DNA from: an uncultured Uliginosibacterium sp.
GTDB taxonomy: Bacteria > Pseudomonadota > Gammaproteobacteria > Burkholderiales > Rhodocyclaceae
Assembly: GCA_945957295.1 (NCBI GenBank)
Contig: CAMFLH010000015.1
Coordinates: 1-36,990, forward strand
DNA length: 36,990 nt
Direction of reading: 5' to 3'
Part shown: positions 1 to 8,809 of the stretch, one piece after another
Numbering within the stretch: position 1 is the first letter of the stretch
Layout of the letters: every line of letters starts with the position of its first letter
Notes under the pieces: model-generated
Told to the model about the DNA's origin: nothing
The model's database searches: none
The model's input: only the letters and a program-made list of their open reading frames with translations
Translations under genes and position numbers: made by a program

Positions 1-1481
1 GCGTGAGCCAGCGTGCGCATCGACCAGGCCTGACCGCGTACCTGGTCGTTGTGCACCAGGCCTTTCTCCTTCTCGCGGTAGTCGTGGTGCATCGAGATCA
101 GGTTCCAGTCCGCCCAGAAATACAGCTCATCCAGGTAGTAGCGGTCGCCGCTGAGCATGTAGGGAACAAAGGCCAGCGAGGGCTGATGGGCGGTATCCGG
201 CTGGTGTGGGGTGGTGCGAGGCAGCGTGGTGTTTGGCAGGCGGTCTGCTGGGTCGGACCATTGCGATGCGCTGCCCAGCGTGACCGTTGGGTGCTTGTTG
301 ATGCTGATGATGTCGCCGGTTTCGGCGTCGCGGTAATGCACCGAGAACACGCCCGCACGCTCTGCGGCGTCGTACATCACCTCATGGGCTTTCGGATTGC
401 TTGAGAGCAGCGCGATGACTGTCCAAGCGGGTAGCGGCCCAATGTCCATGCGGCCGCCGGTGTTGGGCATCGCGGAGGTGACGATGCCGCTGTCGAACAG
501 ACCGCGCTTGGACTTGGTCCATTGGCTGACGATGTTGTCCACCGCGCTGGCCGGCAGCGGCGTGTCGGTGTAGTTCAGGATCGAGCGGCTCTTCTTCAGC
601 AGCGCAATGTCGGGCGTTACGATCGGGCTTGCTGCGCCGCCGAACTGGAACACCTTGCGGTAGCGGGTCTGATAGGGCTGGGTGATGGCGGTCTGGCTGA
701 ACAGCACTGTGCCGCGCTCGTCCGTCATCGTGATGTCGTAAGTGCGGTCTCCGCGCGCCGCGGTGGATTCCACGTTCTCGATCGTGATCGAGGCGCGGCC
801 ACGCTTGTTGCTTTCGAAACGTGCATCGAACAGCACACGCAGCCCAGGGTGGGCAGCCTTGTTGGCGTCCACCGGTGCCACGCGGGCGCGCCATTCGTTC
901 ACCAGCGGGCCGCTGAGCCAGGCGTCGCCGCCGTTTTTGAGCGCATCACGCAGGCTGGTGCGATACGAGGTGCCCGCTTCGCGGATCTCGACGCTGTAGT
1001 TGACCGTCCCGGCCAGCATTGTCGCCAGATCGGCGCCGCCCGTAGCGGTGGTGTTCGCGGTGGCGAGCTTGATCGGCCCGCCCGCCGCGTCGGGCAGCTG
1101 CGTCGAGATGATCGCGTGGCGGATCGTGCCGTCGGCATGGCGGCGCTTGACGTCGATCTGCGTCGCGATGTTGGCGCCGCCGCGCTGCGCGATGATGTTC
1201 TCGGCCGTGCCGGGCGGCAGCGTGACACCAAAGGTGGCGACGATCGGGCCGCTCGCGTCGGTGCTCGGCGCAACGGTGACGGTACCGATTTCCTGGCCCG
1301 CGATGATGTTGGGGGGCGCAACAACTTCACCTTCGTTGCCGCCGCCCGTGCCGCTGCCACCGTCGGTGCGGGTCGACGCGGCGCCGCCACCGCCGCCGCA
1401 GGCGGCCATCATCGCGACGGCAACGGCCGACAAGCATGCGGAGCGGATCCCACGAATCGATGCAAACCTCTGAATACCCAT
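1..1481 (-). CDS. Secreted lipoprotein of unrecognised family (C-terminus beyond window)
   Basis: An open frame of 493 codons starts at ATG 1481 and runs off the left edge without a stop, so the C-terminus is missing. The N-terminus is a lipoprotein signal: Arg residues, a hydrophobic stretch and a lipobox ending MMAAC with the lipid-bearing Cys at about residue 28. A Gly/Ser/Thr-rich flexible linker follows. The next ~200 residues look beta-rich. The distal part is rich in Trp, Tyr and His, with short segments such as PHQPDTAHQPSLAF and FWADWN, reminiscent of alpha/alpha-toroid carbohydrate-active enzymes; that resemblance is an impression only. A GGGGC-type ribosome site lies just upstream. 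The neighbouring CobW gene ends 99 bp upstream on the same strand, so this gene may have its own promoter. I do not recognise the family and assign no function. Overlapping plus-strand frames are shadows. Confidence 0.8.
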   Translation of the reverse strand, partial: MGIQRFASIRGIRSACLSAVAVAMMAACGGGGGAASTRTDGGSGTGGGNEGEVVAPPNIIAGQEIGTVTVAPSTDASGPIVATFGVTLPPGTAENIIAQRGGANIATQIDVKRRHADGTIRHAIISTQLPDAAGGPIKLATANTTATGGADLATMLAGTVNYSVEIREAGTSYRTSLRDALKNGGDAWLSGPLVNEWRARVAPVDANKAAHPGLRVLFDARFESNKRGRASITIENVESTAARGDRTYDITMTDERGTVLFSQTAITQPYQTRYRKVFQFGGAASPIVTPDIALLKKSRSILNYTDTPLPASAVDNIVSQWTKSKRGLFDSGIVTSAMPNTGGRMDIGPLPAWTVIALLSSNPKAHEVMYDAAERAGVFSVHYRDAETGDIISINKHPTVTLGSASQWSDPADRLPNTTLPRTTPHQPDTAHQPSLAFVPYMLSGDRYYLDELYFWADWNLISMHHDYREKEKGLVHNDQVRGQAWSMRTLAH

Positions 1482-1580
1482 GTGCTGCCCCGCAAATCAC
1501 TGAAAACTACAAAATGGAAGCCCCGGATGATGCATCTGTAATAAATGACAAGCAACTGCCCCGACTGGCTTGCTGGCAGC

Positions 1581-2627
1581 TCAGGCCGGCACCGTTGGCC
1601 GTGCGCTGACCCCGCAGAGCGCGAGGAAGGCCTTTTCGATCGGTGCGCGCGGCAGATCGCGGGTGATGAAGACGAGGCGGGTGTCACGGTCGTCGTCGGG
1701 CCAGTCCGGCAGACTGCTCTCTGGATAGCGTTCCTGCTGAACCGCGTGAACAACGCGTGGCCCGGTCTCGCCTGCGACGTTCACCAAGCCTTTCACCCGC
1801 AGGATGCGTTCGCCGGTGACCTGCAGCAGCAGATCGAAGGCGTCGATGAAGGCGTCCCATTCGAAGGGCGTCTCGAAACGCAGCAGATGGGTCTGGATGT
1901 CCCGCGAGTGGGTCGCACTTACGCTGCGGCCGAAGGCGTCGCGTGCATCGGCGGCTTCCACGCGCCCGCTGCCCAGCCAGGTACCCAGCGCCGCAGCCGG
2001 CCGCGGGCCCTGGCTGAAGGCCATGCCGGCGAGTAGGTCGCTCGGCACGCGCCCCATCTGGCCTTCGAAGCGTGTGGCGGACGGGTTCAGGCGATCAAGC
2101 GCACGCGCGGCGGCATCGCGTTCGGCCTGTGTTGCGATGTCGCATTTCGTCAGCACGATCCGGTCCGCATAGGCGATCTGGCGCTCGGCTTCGGGGTGTT
2201 GCGCGAGCTGCCAGCCTGCGTGGCGCGGGTCCAGCGTCGCCACCACGCCATCGAGCCGGAAGCGGTGGGCGAGGAAAGGGTCACGCATCAGCGTGTGGAT
2301 CACCGGCGCAGGGTCGGCCAGGCCGGTGGTTTCGATCACCACACGATCAAGCCGCGCCAGGCGGCCTTCCTCCTGCCGCAAGCTCAGCTCTCGCAGCGTG
2401 CGGGCCAGGTCGCCGCGCACCGTGCAACACAGGCAGCCGGATTCGAGCAGTACGACTTCTTCGTCCACGCGCTCGATCAGCAAGTGATCCAGGCCGACTT
2501 CGCCGACCTCGTTGATCAGCACCGCGCAGCCGGCCAGGGCCGGATCGCGCAGCAGGTGATTGAGCAGGGTGGTCTTGCCGCTGCCGAGGAAACCGGTCAG
2601 CAGGGTGACGGGAACAGGTGCTTGCAT
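1581..2627 (-). CDS. CobW/COG0523-family GTP-binding metallochaperone
   Basis: This 348-residue protein is a G3E-family P-loop GTPase of the CobW/COG0523 group, cytosolic proteins that deliver or insert metals (zinc, cobalt, iron, others) using GTP hydrolysis. Walker A GFLGSGKT is at residues 12-19, the family metal site GCLCC (CxCC) at 64-68, the ETTGLADP segment at 99-106 and the base-recognition motif TKCD at 160-163. The CobW C-terminal domain covers about 240-345. The length is normal for the family. It starts 18 bp after the PilZ gene, so the two are probably co-transcribed. A TonB-receptor/PepSY/DUF2946 metal-uptake cluster lies just upstream on the same strand, which fits a role in metal handling. 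The metal cannot be read from the sequence; there is no long His-rich loop of the kind seen in some nickel or zinc members. Confidence 0.93.
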   Translation of the reverse strand: MQAPVPVTLLTGFLGSGKTTLLNHLLRDPALAGCAVLINEVGEVGLDHLLIERVDEEVVLLESGCLCCTVRGDLARTLRELSLRQEEGRLARLDRVVIETTGLADPAPVIHTLMRDPFLAHRFRLDGVVATLDPRHAGWQLAQHPEAERQIAYADRIVLTKCDIATQAERDAAARALDRLNPSATRFEGQMGRVPSDLLAGMAFSQGPRPAAALGTWLGSGRVEAADARDAFGRSVSATHSRDIQTHLLRFETPFEWDAFIDAFDLLLQVTGERILRVKGLVNVAGETGPRVVHAVQQERYPESSLPDWPDDDRDTRLVFITRDLPRAPIEKAFLALCGVSARPTVPA

Positions 2628-2645
2628 CTGCTGATTGTAGGACGG

Positions 2646-3557
2646 CTATTGCCGCGTGCCGGTATCAATCAGTCCGTCGTAAAGATAGGCCTTCAAGGCC
2701 ATGCGTTGATGCCAGGGCAGGTGTTGGTGCGTGTCACCGAAAGAAAGGCCGTAGTGCAGCAGGCCTCCCTTACGTGTTTGCTGGTTGCGGATAATGCAGG
2801 GCAGCGACAGCATGTAGGCCTCGTTGTCGAGGCGCATGCGGAAGGTCAGTGTGACCTGGCTGCCGATCTCACCGATCACGAACTGCGTGTCGACTGCGCA
2901 GCCCTTGTCGGACATGTCCGAGATCGCCACCTTGAGTTTCTCCTTGCCGGCGGCCTCGATCACCGCGGGCAGCGCGGCGCTGACCCGCAGTGACGAACGG
3001 TAGGCCTTGCGCTGCGCGACTTTCGGATACGCGAGCATCAGGTAGGCGGTAGGTGCGGCGCCGTAGCGCGTCACGCTGGTCTCGAAGGCGTACAGGTAAC
3101 GGCCGCTACGCAGCTTCACGAACAGCGGCAGGCCCTCATGGTCGCGCCAGAAGAAGTTGCGGCTGATGAAGGGCGCGCCGACGATCAGTGCTTGCATCGG
3201 CATCAGGCCGAAGAAGGGCACGTTGTAGGGGCGTGCATCGTCGTCGCCCGGTAGGCGCAAGAACAGTTCAATTGATTCGACCGCATGGCCCAGTTCGCGG
3301 AACGGATCGCGGCTCTCGCCGATCAGCAGTTCCTTGTCGCCCTCGTCGGCCAGTGCCATGCCGGCGCGCGCAATGCCTTCCGCGGTGCGGAAGGGCCGCG
3401 TGCTGAGCAGGCGGCCGAGCATGTCGTCGTCGGCCACCACCGAGCCCGCTGCCAGCACGAGGATGCCGCCGCGGGTAAACAGGTTGTAGGGCACCGGCTT
3501 GCCGACGGTGAGTTCGAAATCTGCGACCGGAATCAGGACTTGCTGCTTGTCGGACAT
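2646..3557 (-). CDS. PilZ-domain protein (YcgR-like c-di-GMP effector)
   Basis: This cytosolic protein of 303 residues has two domains. An N-terminal YcgR-N-like beta domain spans about 10-170 and a C-terminal PilZ domain about 180-290. The PilZ domain carries both parts of the c-di-GMP site: RxxxR (RKAYR, 183-187) and DxSxxG (DMSDKG, 214-219). Proteins of this layout act as c-di-GMP-controlled brakes on flagella or regulators of other surface structures. I chose ATG 3557; a TTG two codons upstream (3563) is in frame, but neither start has a clear ribosome site. The gene lies 18 bp ahead of cobW on the same strand. Its ligand could be made or broken by the GGDEF-EAL enzyme at 27292-29709, but other such enzymes surely exist outside the window. 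Confidence 0.88.
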   Translation of the reverse strand: MSDKQQVLIPVADFELTVGKPVPYNLFTRGGILVLAAGSVVADDDMLGRLLSTRPFRTAEGIARAGMALADEGDKELLIGESRDPFRELGHAVESIELFLRLPGDDDARPYNVPFFGLMPMQALIVGAPFISRNFFWRDHEGLPLFVKLRSGRYLYAFETSVTRYGAAPTAYLMLAYPKVAQRKAYRSSLRVSAALPAVIEAAGKEKLKVAISDMSDKGCAVDTQFVIGEIGSQVTLTFRMRLDNEAYMLSLPCIIRNQQTRKGGLLHYGLSFGDTHQHLPWHQRMALKAYLYDGLIDTGTRQ

Positions 3558-3672
3558 CGGCAATCATCTGCGTGCTGTGCCCGCGCTTCAGGTTCGCCCG
3601 GGTCCAAGTGCATTGTCGGCGAAATCCGCAAAAGCTGAAGGGCCCCCGAGCTTGGCCCGGGGGCAGCCGTGG

Positions 3673-5163
3673 CTACACGGCGGGGCTGCCGGCGATCGCC
3701 GTGCGGCTGGGCGTCGGGCCGCTGTGGCGACGCAGCCGCGGCAGGCGCAGGAACAACAGTACGCCGACGAGACCGAGCGCGACGATCACGAGCGAAACGC
3801 CGGCCTGTGTCCAGTCGATCACTTCCTTCCAAGCCGGGCTCCAGCGCCAGGTGTGGGCGATCGCGAAGAGGCGGCTCTCCAGCGCGTCGGTGTCATTCAC
3901 GCGCACCACCACGCCGCTCATCGGCTCCACGTAGAAGCGTGCATCCTCGCCGAGCACGCGGATCACCGGCAGCCGTTTGAAGCGGAAGCCATATTCGTCG
4001 TCGAAGCGGGTGATCCAGGTACCGCCGCGCAGCGTCGTCTCGGTGATGCCGGTGGCGGTGGCGACTTGCGCGAAAGCGAGCTTGTCGACGCGATGGTCGA
4101 GCAGCAAGCCGGAGTCGAGCGCGAAACGCAGCAGATGCGGCGCTGTGACGCTGCCGCCGTGCGTGGCATGGCGCGCGGCCGCCGCCTCGGTCTTCACCGC
4201 GTGCGGGCCGTCGGCCAACTGCCCCAGCCATTGCGCTGTGCCGCCGCCCGGCACCAGTGCAAGGAGCGTGAAGCGCCCGGCCGGCACCGCACCGAGCATG
4301 CGCGTCGGCAGATCCAGCGGGGCATGCAGGGCGGGCATCTCATCCTGCGCGGCACCGACCCACAGATGCAGCAAACCGGTCAGGCTGAAGGCCAGCATCA
4401 CCAGTGCAAGCGGCCAGGCAAGGCGGCGGTGCCAGCGTGCCAGTGGGCGCCGCGCCAGGCGGCGTGCCGCGTTGTGCCGCAAAACCCACCAGAACCACAG
4501 GCCGATCAGCGCCGACAGCGTGGCGAACACCAACAGCAGCGACAGCAGCGCGCGTTGCAGCCCGGGCCAGCCCGCCAGCGGCTCGAAGTTGTGGCCGATG
4601 CGGAACAGGCGGCTCAACAGCGCACGGCGATCGTCGGTGAGGCTGACAAGGCGCCCTTGTTCGGTGTCGACATACGCACGCAGACCGCTAGCCTCTGCGA
4701 AATCGATGCGCCAGACGGGCAGGATGCGATTGCCGGGCCGGTAGTCGTCATCAAAACGCCGGAGCTGCGTGACGGCCAGCACCGGCGTGTCCGCCCGGCC
4801 GACGTAGTGCCGCGCCAGTGCCAGGGCCCGCGTGCGGTCGGCATCGGCCAGCTCGCTGCCGTCATCGAGCGCGAAGTAGCGCGTGGATGTGCCGGCCCGC
4901 GCATCGACCCGCCAGGCTGCGCGCCCGGCCACATCGGCCAACGACAGCGCTCCGATGCGTTCGACCTTCGCGGCCTGCAGCAGTGTGGCGAGCGGCGCTG
5001 CGTTCGTGGTGTCGATGACGGGCTGCGGCGGCTGCATCGCGGCGGCCCGAGGCTGTACGCGTGACAACACCGGATGCAGCGCACCCGAGAGCCCCCACAG
5101 CACCACGCCCACGCAGCTGAGCAGGCCAAGCCAGCGGTGCGCGGTCCACAGCGCGGCTTTCAT
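3673..5163 (-). CDS. PepSY-associated membrane protein, partner of TonB receptor
   Basis: A 496-residue inner-membrane protein of the PepSY-associated TM-helix type, commonly encoded next to siderophore or metal TonB receptors and thought to help periplasmic reduction or inner-membrane handling of the imported metal. Four membrane segments are visible: near residues 10-30, 203-228, 247-268 and 450-475, with long periplasmic regions between them (PepSY-like). The first helix contains an HRWLG-type motif and other His residues at the membrane edge (for example HP after the helix) that could bind haem or metal, as in related proteins. Its ATG overlaps the receptor stop codon in an ATGA arrangement, so translation is coupled. 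It is the last gene of the DUF2946-receptor-PepSY operon; the PilZ gene starts 115 bp downstream. The transported metal is unknown, with iron or copper the obvious options. Confidence 0.87.
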   Translation of the reverse strand: MKAALWTAHRWLGLLSCVGVVLWGLSGALHPVLSRVQPRAAAMQPPQPVIDTTNAAPLATLLQAAKVERIGALSLADVAGRAAWRVDARAGTSTRYFALDDGSELADADRTRALALARHYVGRADTPVLAVTQLRRFDDDYRPGNRILPVWRIDFAEASGLRAYVDTEQGRLVSLTDDRRALLSRLFRIGHNFEPLAGWPGLQRALLSLLLVFATLSALIGLWFWWVLRHNAARRLARRPLARWHRRLAWPLALVMLAFSLTGLLHLWVGAAQDEMPALHAPLDLPTRMLGAVPAGRFTLLALVPGGGTAQWLGQLADGPHAVKTEAAAARHATHGGSVTAPHLLRFALDSGLLLDHRVDKLAFAQVATATGITETTLRGGTWITRFDDEYGFRFKRLPVIRVLGEDARFYVEPMSGVVVRVNDTDALESRLFAIAHTWRWSPAWKEVIDWTQAGVSLVIVALGLVGVLLFLRLPRLRRHSGPTPSRTAIAGSPAV

Positions 5164-7340
5164 GAACGCACCTCGGCCTTGTCGGCGTGCGCTGTCTGCG
5201 TTGTCGTGGCTTCCTGTGCGCCACCGCCGAAGCGGTAGCGCAGGCCGACGAACACGGTGCGCGGCGCGCCAGGGGTGTAGGTGTCTTGCTTGTCCGGCGC
5301 GCGGGTGCCGCTTCCGGTGTAGCTGCTCGCGGCGATCTCGGCATAGCGGGCGTCGAACAGGTTGGCGATGCGGCCAAACACTTCCCAGCTGCCTTCGCGC
5401 CAGCTCGCGCGTAGATGCGCCAGCGCGTGGCCGTCGTAGCGCACGGTGTTTGCGTTATCCATCCAGTAGGCGCCGACATGCTGGCCTTCCACCGCGATCC
5501 GCCAGCGCGCATCGGGCACCCACGCCAGCTCGGCGTTGGCGAGCAGGCGTGGTGCACCGGGCATGTCCTTGCCGCTGAAGTCCAGCGTTGCGCTGGGGCG
5601 ATAGTCGCCGTAGCGGTGCGTGGCCCATGCGCCGGAAAACATCGCCTCGAAGCTGCCCAGCCGTGCCTGGCTGCCGAATTCGACACCGACATGGCGGGTG
5701 CTGCCGGCGTTGCGCGGCTCTGACACGCCGGGCCGTATCGTGTAGCTGAGGATCTCGTCGCTGCCGGTCAGCCGATAGACCGTCAGTTCGGCGCTCAGGC
5801 TGTGGTCCGGTAGCGCCCAGCGCGCACCAGCCTCGACGTTGTCGAACACCGCCGGCCGCAGATCCGGCGTGGCGAGTGCGCCGCCGTACTGGCTGCTGAC
5901 CTCGGGCGGTGTGAAACCCTGGCTGTAACGGGTGTAGAGGTTGAGCGTGCGGGTCGCATCCCAGGCAGCGCCGATGCTCGGGCTGGTGTGCGAATAGTCG
6001 CGTGAGCCCGAGGCCGCACCGGTGGTGGCGGACGGCGTCAGGTGGTTGCTGTAGTCGTAGCCGATGTCGTCATGCCGCGCGCCGGCGGTCAGCGTGAAGT
6101 CGCGCACTGGTCGCCATTCGCCCTGCAGGTAGGCGGCGGCGCTCTGCACGGTGACGTCATAGTCGCGGCGAGCCGAAACCACGCGGTAGCCGGTGTAACG
6201 GCCGCTGGCCGGGTCGCGGGTGATCGCGAGGTTGTCTTCGCGGGCGTCCACCGGCGAGTGATCGAGGCTCACACCACCGATCAGGCGCAACGTGCGCGCG
6301 AATTCCTCGCGATGCCGCAGGTCGACGCCGAGCGAACGGAAGTGCTGGTCGGTGGTGCGCCCCGATGCGCTGCTCGCGCCGGTGTCGAAGATCAAGTAGC
6401 TCGGTAGTTGGTCGGTGGAGTTGTCCCGCCACCAGGCCGTCAGCGTGCTGAGGCTCTCGGCGCGCCAGCGCGATTCAAGCGCCGACGACAGCCGCATCGC
6501 CTCGACGTTGCGGAAGGTGAAACTGTTGGGCGAAAACGCCGGCCGGCTCGCGTAGTCCGACGCATTGAGCGAGCCGGGCATGTCGGTATCGAGGTAGTTG
6601 TAGCTCGCCACCGTCTTGAGCCGCAGCTGCGGCGCGATCTGCCAGTCCCAGCGCAGCGACAGGCTGCGTTTGTCGGCATCCGAATGCTCCTGCCAGCCGT
6701 CGCGCTGCTGGCCGAGGTAGCCGCTTACGCGCAGCCCGTGGGCGCCGAAGCTGTCCGACGCGTCGAACTCGGCGCGCGTGTAGCCATCGTTGCTGCGCTG
6801 GATACCCAGTTGCAGTTCCGGCGATTCACCCGGCGCTGCGGTCAGCAGATTGATCGCGCCGCCGACCGAGTTGGCACCGTAGAGCGAAGACGCCGGCCCC
6901 TTGATCACCTCGATCGCGCCGGCCGAGGCGAGGTTCAGCTCATACAGCGCGTTGTGGTTGAAGAGGCCGACCGGGCGGATCGGCAGGCCGTCCTCCAGGT
7001 ACAGGTACACCGCCTGGTAGGAGAGTGGCTGCCGGATCGAGGTGTTGTGCTGCTCGTTGCCAAGATCGGTGATGTATACGCCGGGGGCGGTGTTGAGCAC
7101 CTGGCCGATGAAGCTGGGGCGGCGTGCATCGAGCATCGCATCGTCGATGCGCTCGACGGCGGCCGGCGTGGCACGTAGCGAAGTCGCTTCGCGCGAAGCT
7201 GAAACGACGATGCGTTCGAACTGAGCGACTTGCGTGGCGGGTGTGGTGGCAACTGAAGCGGTGGTAACAGCATCTTCGGCGTGTGCGCAGACACACGCCA
7301 TCGCGGCCGCGAGCGGCGCGAGACGGAAAGGGTTCGACAT
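5160..7340 (-). CDS. TonB-dependent outer-membrane receptor
   Basis: A 726-residue receptor that imports a metal chelate across the outer membrane using TonB energy. A signal peptide ends at AHA (about residue 21). A TonB-box-like ERIVVSA follows at about 42-48, then a plug domain to about 170 with the usual segment VIKGPASSLYGANSVGGAIN split around 130-150, and a 22-stranded barrel. The final strand ends GLRYRF at about 704, but the protein then continues for 22 more polar residues, unlike most outer-membrane proteins, which end on the terminal Phe. The receptor stop overlaps the PepSY start by 4 bp and the DUF2946 gene lies 69 bp upstream, suggesting one operon. I see no convincing Fur box in the upstream DNA. 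Ligand unknown; catecholate or other ferric siderophore, or a copper chelate, are possible. Confidence 0.95.
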   Translation of the reverse strand: MSNPFRLAPLAAAMACVCAHAEDAVTTASVATTPATQVAQFERIVVSASREATSLRATPAAVERIDDAMLDARRPSFIGQVLNTAPGVYITDLGNEQHNTSIRQPLSYQAVYLYLEDGLPIRPVGLFNHNALYELNLASAGAIEVIKGPASSLYGANSVGGAINLLTAAPGESPELQLGIQRSNDGYTRAEFDASDSFGAHGLRVSGYLGQQRDGWQEHSDADKRSLSLRWDWQIAPQLRLKTVASYNYLDTDMPGSLNASDYASRPAFSPNSFTFRNVEAMRLSSALESRWRAESLSTLTAWWRDNSTDQLPSYLIFDTGASSASGRTTDQHFRSLGVDLRHREEFARTLRLIGGVSLDHSPVDAREDNLAITRDPASGRYTGYRVVSARRDYDVTVQSAAAYLQGEWRPVRDFTLTAGARHDDIGYDYSNHLTPSATTGAASGSRDYSHTSPSIGAAWDATRTLNLYTRYSQGFTPPEVSSQYGGALATPDLRPAVFDNVEAGARWALPDHSLSAELTVYRLTGSDEILSYTIRPGVSEPRNAGSTRHVGVEFGSQARLGSFEAMFSGAWATHRYGDYRPSATLDFSGKDMPGAPRLLANAELAWVPDARWRIAVEGQHVGAYWMDNANTVRYDGHALAHLRASWREGSWEVFGRIANLFDARYAEIAASSYTGSGTRAPDKQDTYTPGAPRTVFVGLRYRFGGGAQEATTTQTAHADKAEVRS

Positions 7341-7409
7341 GATGAGCCTGAATGAAGTGCGTACGAAGGCGCGGCGCCCGCACGGGGCGGCGCGTGGTCG
7401 GGCGTGGCT

Positions 7410-7826
7410 TCAGCTCAGACGGGGCGGCTCATGCTTTCGCAGCGCGGTCCATAGCGCATCGCCCTGCGGTGCGGGGGGCAGCGAGCGGGGTGTCGGCGCA
7501 GGTGCACGCAGTGCGACGCGGTACCACGCCGGTTCGGCGGCTTGCGTGTGCAGCGCGGGGGCCTGCCCGGCGCCTTGGCATAGCTTGCAATGGCCGTCGT
7601 GATTGCCGACCGGCAGCTTCTCGACATGGCCGTCGGCGAATTGCAGCATCTGGTGCGCGCCGCGCGCCGAACACAGGTCGAGCAACTGTGCGCCTTGCCA
7701 GATCCGTACGCCGTGCACGAGCGCCGGCGCCAGCAGCGCGAACACCACAGCGAGCAAGGTGAAGCGGACGATCAGGCGGCGGTACAGGAACAAGGCGCGA
7801 GCGCTCGGTGACAAACCGGCCGCCAT
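7410..7826 (-). CDS. DUF2946-like small membrane-anchored protein
   Basis: A 138-residue protein with one hydrophobic N-terminal segment (about residues 20-42) that is a signal anchor or uncleaved signal peptide. The exported part contains the features I associate with DUF2946: an LCSARG segment after the membrane helix, then a HCKLC (HCxxC) motif. These Cys/His residues could bind copper or another soft metal. A Pro/Ala-rich tail follows. Members of this family are often found next to copper-related and TonB-receptor genes. Here the gene is 69 bp upstream of the receptor and probably first in the operon. The ATG at 7826 has only a weak ribosome site. The family call rests on motif memory and the context; the exact function is unknown. 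Confidence 0.72.
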   Translation of the reverse strand: MAAGLSPSARALFLYRRLIVRFTLLAVVFALLAPALVHGVRIWQGAQLLDLCSARGAHQMLQFADGHVEKLPVGNHDGHCKLCQGAGQAPALHTQAAEPAWYRVALRAPAPTPRSLPPAPQGDALWTALRKHEPPRLS

Positions 7827-7987
7827 TCAATCACGCCGCTTTTCGCGCGGTAAAGGCGCGACGGCGCGTTTTCTTGATCGGTGCAAAGTCGTTTCCGAGC
7901 AACCGCGGTCCCTGCAGCACTTTTGGCTCTGGCGCGGCGCAGGGCGAATCTGCTTCAATCGCGGCTTCATCCCGAAAGGCCCCGCTT

Positions 7988-8788
7988 GTGATCCACCGAA
8001 TTCTCATGATCTGCCTGCTGCTGTGCTGCAGCGCCTGTGCCACCCAAGTGGCGGAAAAGCCGCTCACTGCACTTGAGCCCGGCGGCCAGCCGCCGATCGC
8101 CTTCCAGCGCGCGGCCTTGTCGCCACATAACGGCGGCACCCTGATCGGCGAACAGCTGCTGCGCGCCGGCGACATTCTGCTTTCCGCCGCCAACGGCATC
8201 ACCTCGGCCGGCATCCGCCTGTTCACGCTGGCGCCGGTGAGCCATGCAGCGCTCTACATCGGCAACGGCGAAGTCGCCGAGGCGGTGGGCGAAGGCGTGC
8301 GTGTACGTTCGGTGGCCGAGGTGCTGGACGAGGAATCAGTGGTCGTCGCCTTTCGGCACCCGACGCTGGATGACGCGGCTGCCGCGCGTATCCGCAGCTT
8401 CGCGCAGGAAAAGGTCGGCGACCGCTACAACTACGTCGGTGTGATGATGCAGGCGCCGTTTTCGATCGAGCGCCGGCTGTGCGAGCTGCCTACGGTGCCG
8501 GCCTCGATCCGCGACGCATGCATTAACGGGCTGGCGACAGTGCAGTTGGGTAACAGCTCTGCGGGCGACGACCGCTTCTTCTGCTCCCAATTCGTGCTGG
8601 AGGCCTATCGCGAAGCGGGCCATCCGATCACCAAGTCCAACCCGACCTGGGTTTCGCCGGCCGATATCCTGCACATGCGCGAAGGCGACGTGTCTTCGAT
8701 CCAGGTCGACCAGCCGCTCACCTACGTCGGCCACCTGAAGTTCCCGCCCGCCCCGGCGCCGGTGGTGCGTGTGCCCGACGGCGCGTAA
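7988..8788 (+). CDS. YiiX/YebB-like permuted papain-fold lipoprotein
   Basis: A 266-residue protein resembling the YiiX/YebB group of permuted NlpC/P60 (papain-like) cysteine hydrolases, which cut peptide or amide bonds in cell-envelope material or lipids. The catalytic-type His is in VSHAALYIG (about 86-94), early in the domain, and the Cys in FFCSQFVLEAY comes late, the order expected for the permuted fold. I chose the GTG at 7988 because GAAAGG lies 8 bp upstream; an ATG at 8006 is possible. The N-terminus is a hydrophobic signal with a near-lipobox (CSAC, Cys 17), so a lipoprotein is likely. The gene stands alone, divergent from the DUF2946-receptor operon and convergent with tonB. The substrate is unknown. 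Confidence 0.8.
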   Translation: MIHRILMICLLLCCSACATQVAEKPLTALEPGGQPPIAFQRAALSPHNGGTLIGEQLLRAGDILLSAANGITSAGIRLFTLAPVSHAALYIGNGEVAEAVGEGVRVRSVAEVLDEESVVVAFRHPTLDDAAAARIRSFAQEKVGDRYNYVGVMMQAPFSIERRLCELPTVPASIRDACINGLATVQLGNSSAGDDRFFCSQFVLEAYREAGHPITKSNPTWVSPADILHMREGDVSSIQVDQPLTYVGHLKFPPAPAPVVRVPDGA

Positions 8789-8809
8789 GGCTCATCCTTG
8801 CTTTACAAA

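Noticed and set aside
522-1541. Plus-strand frame of 339 codons opposite the partial lipoprotein gene.
   Set aside because: No ribosome site or recognisable domain; low-complexity Arg/Ala/Gly/Val composition. The minus-strand frame has a lipoprotein signal and is open to the window edge.
7341-7987. Cobalamin riboswitch or Fur box upstream of the receptor operon.
   Set aside because: The CobW-like gene and the TonB receptor prompted a search. I saw neither a conserved B12-box (GCCACTG) nor a Fur-type inverted repeat.
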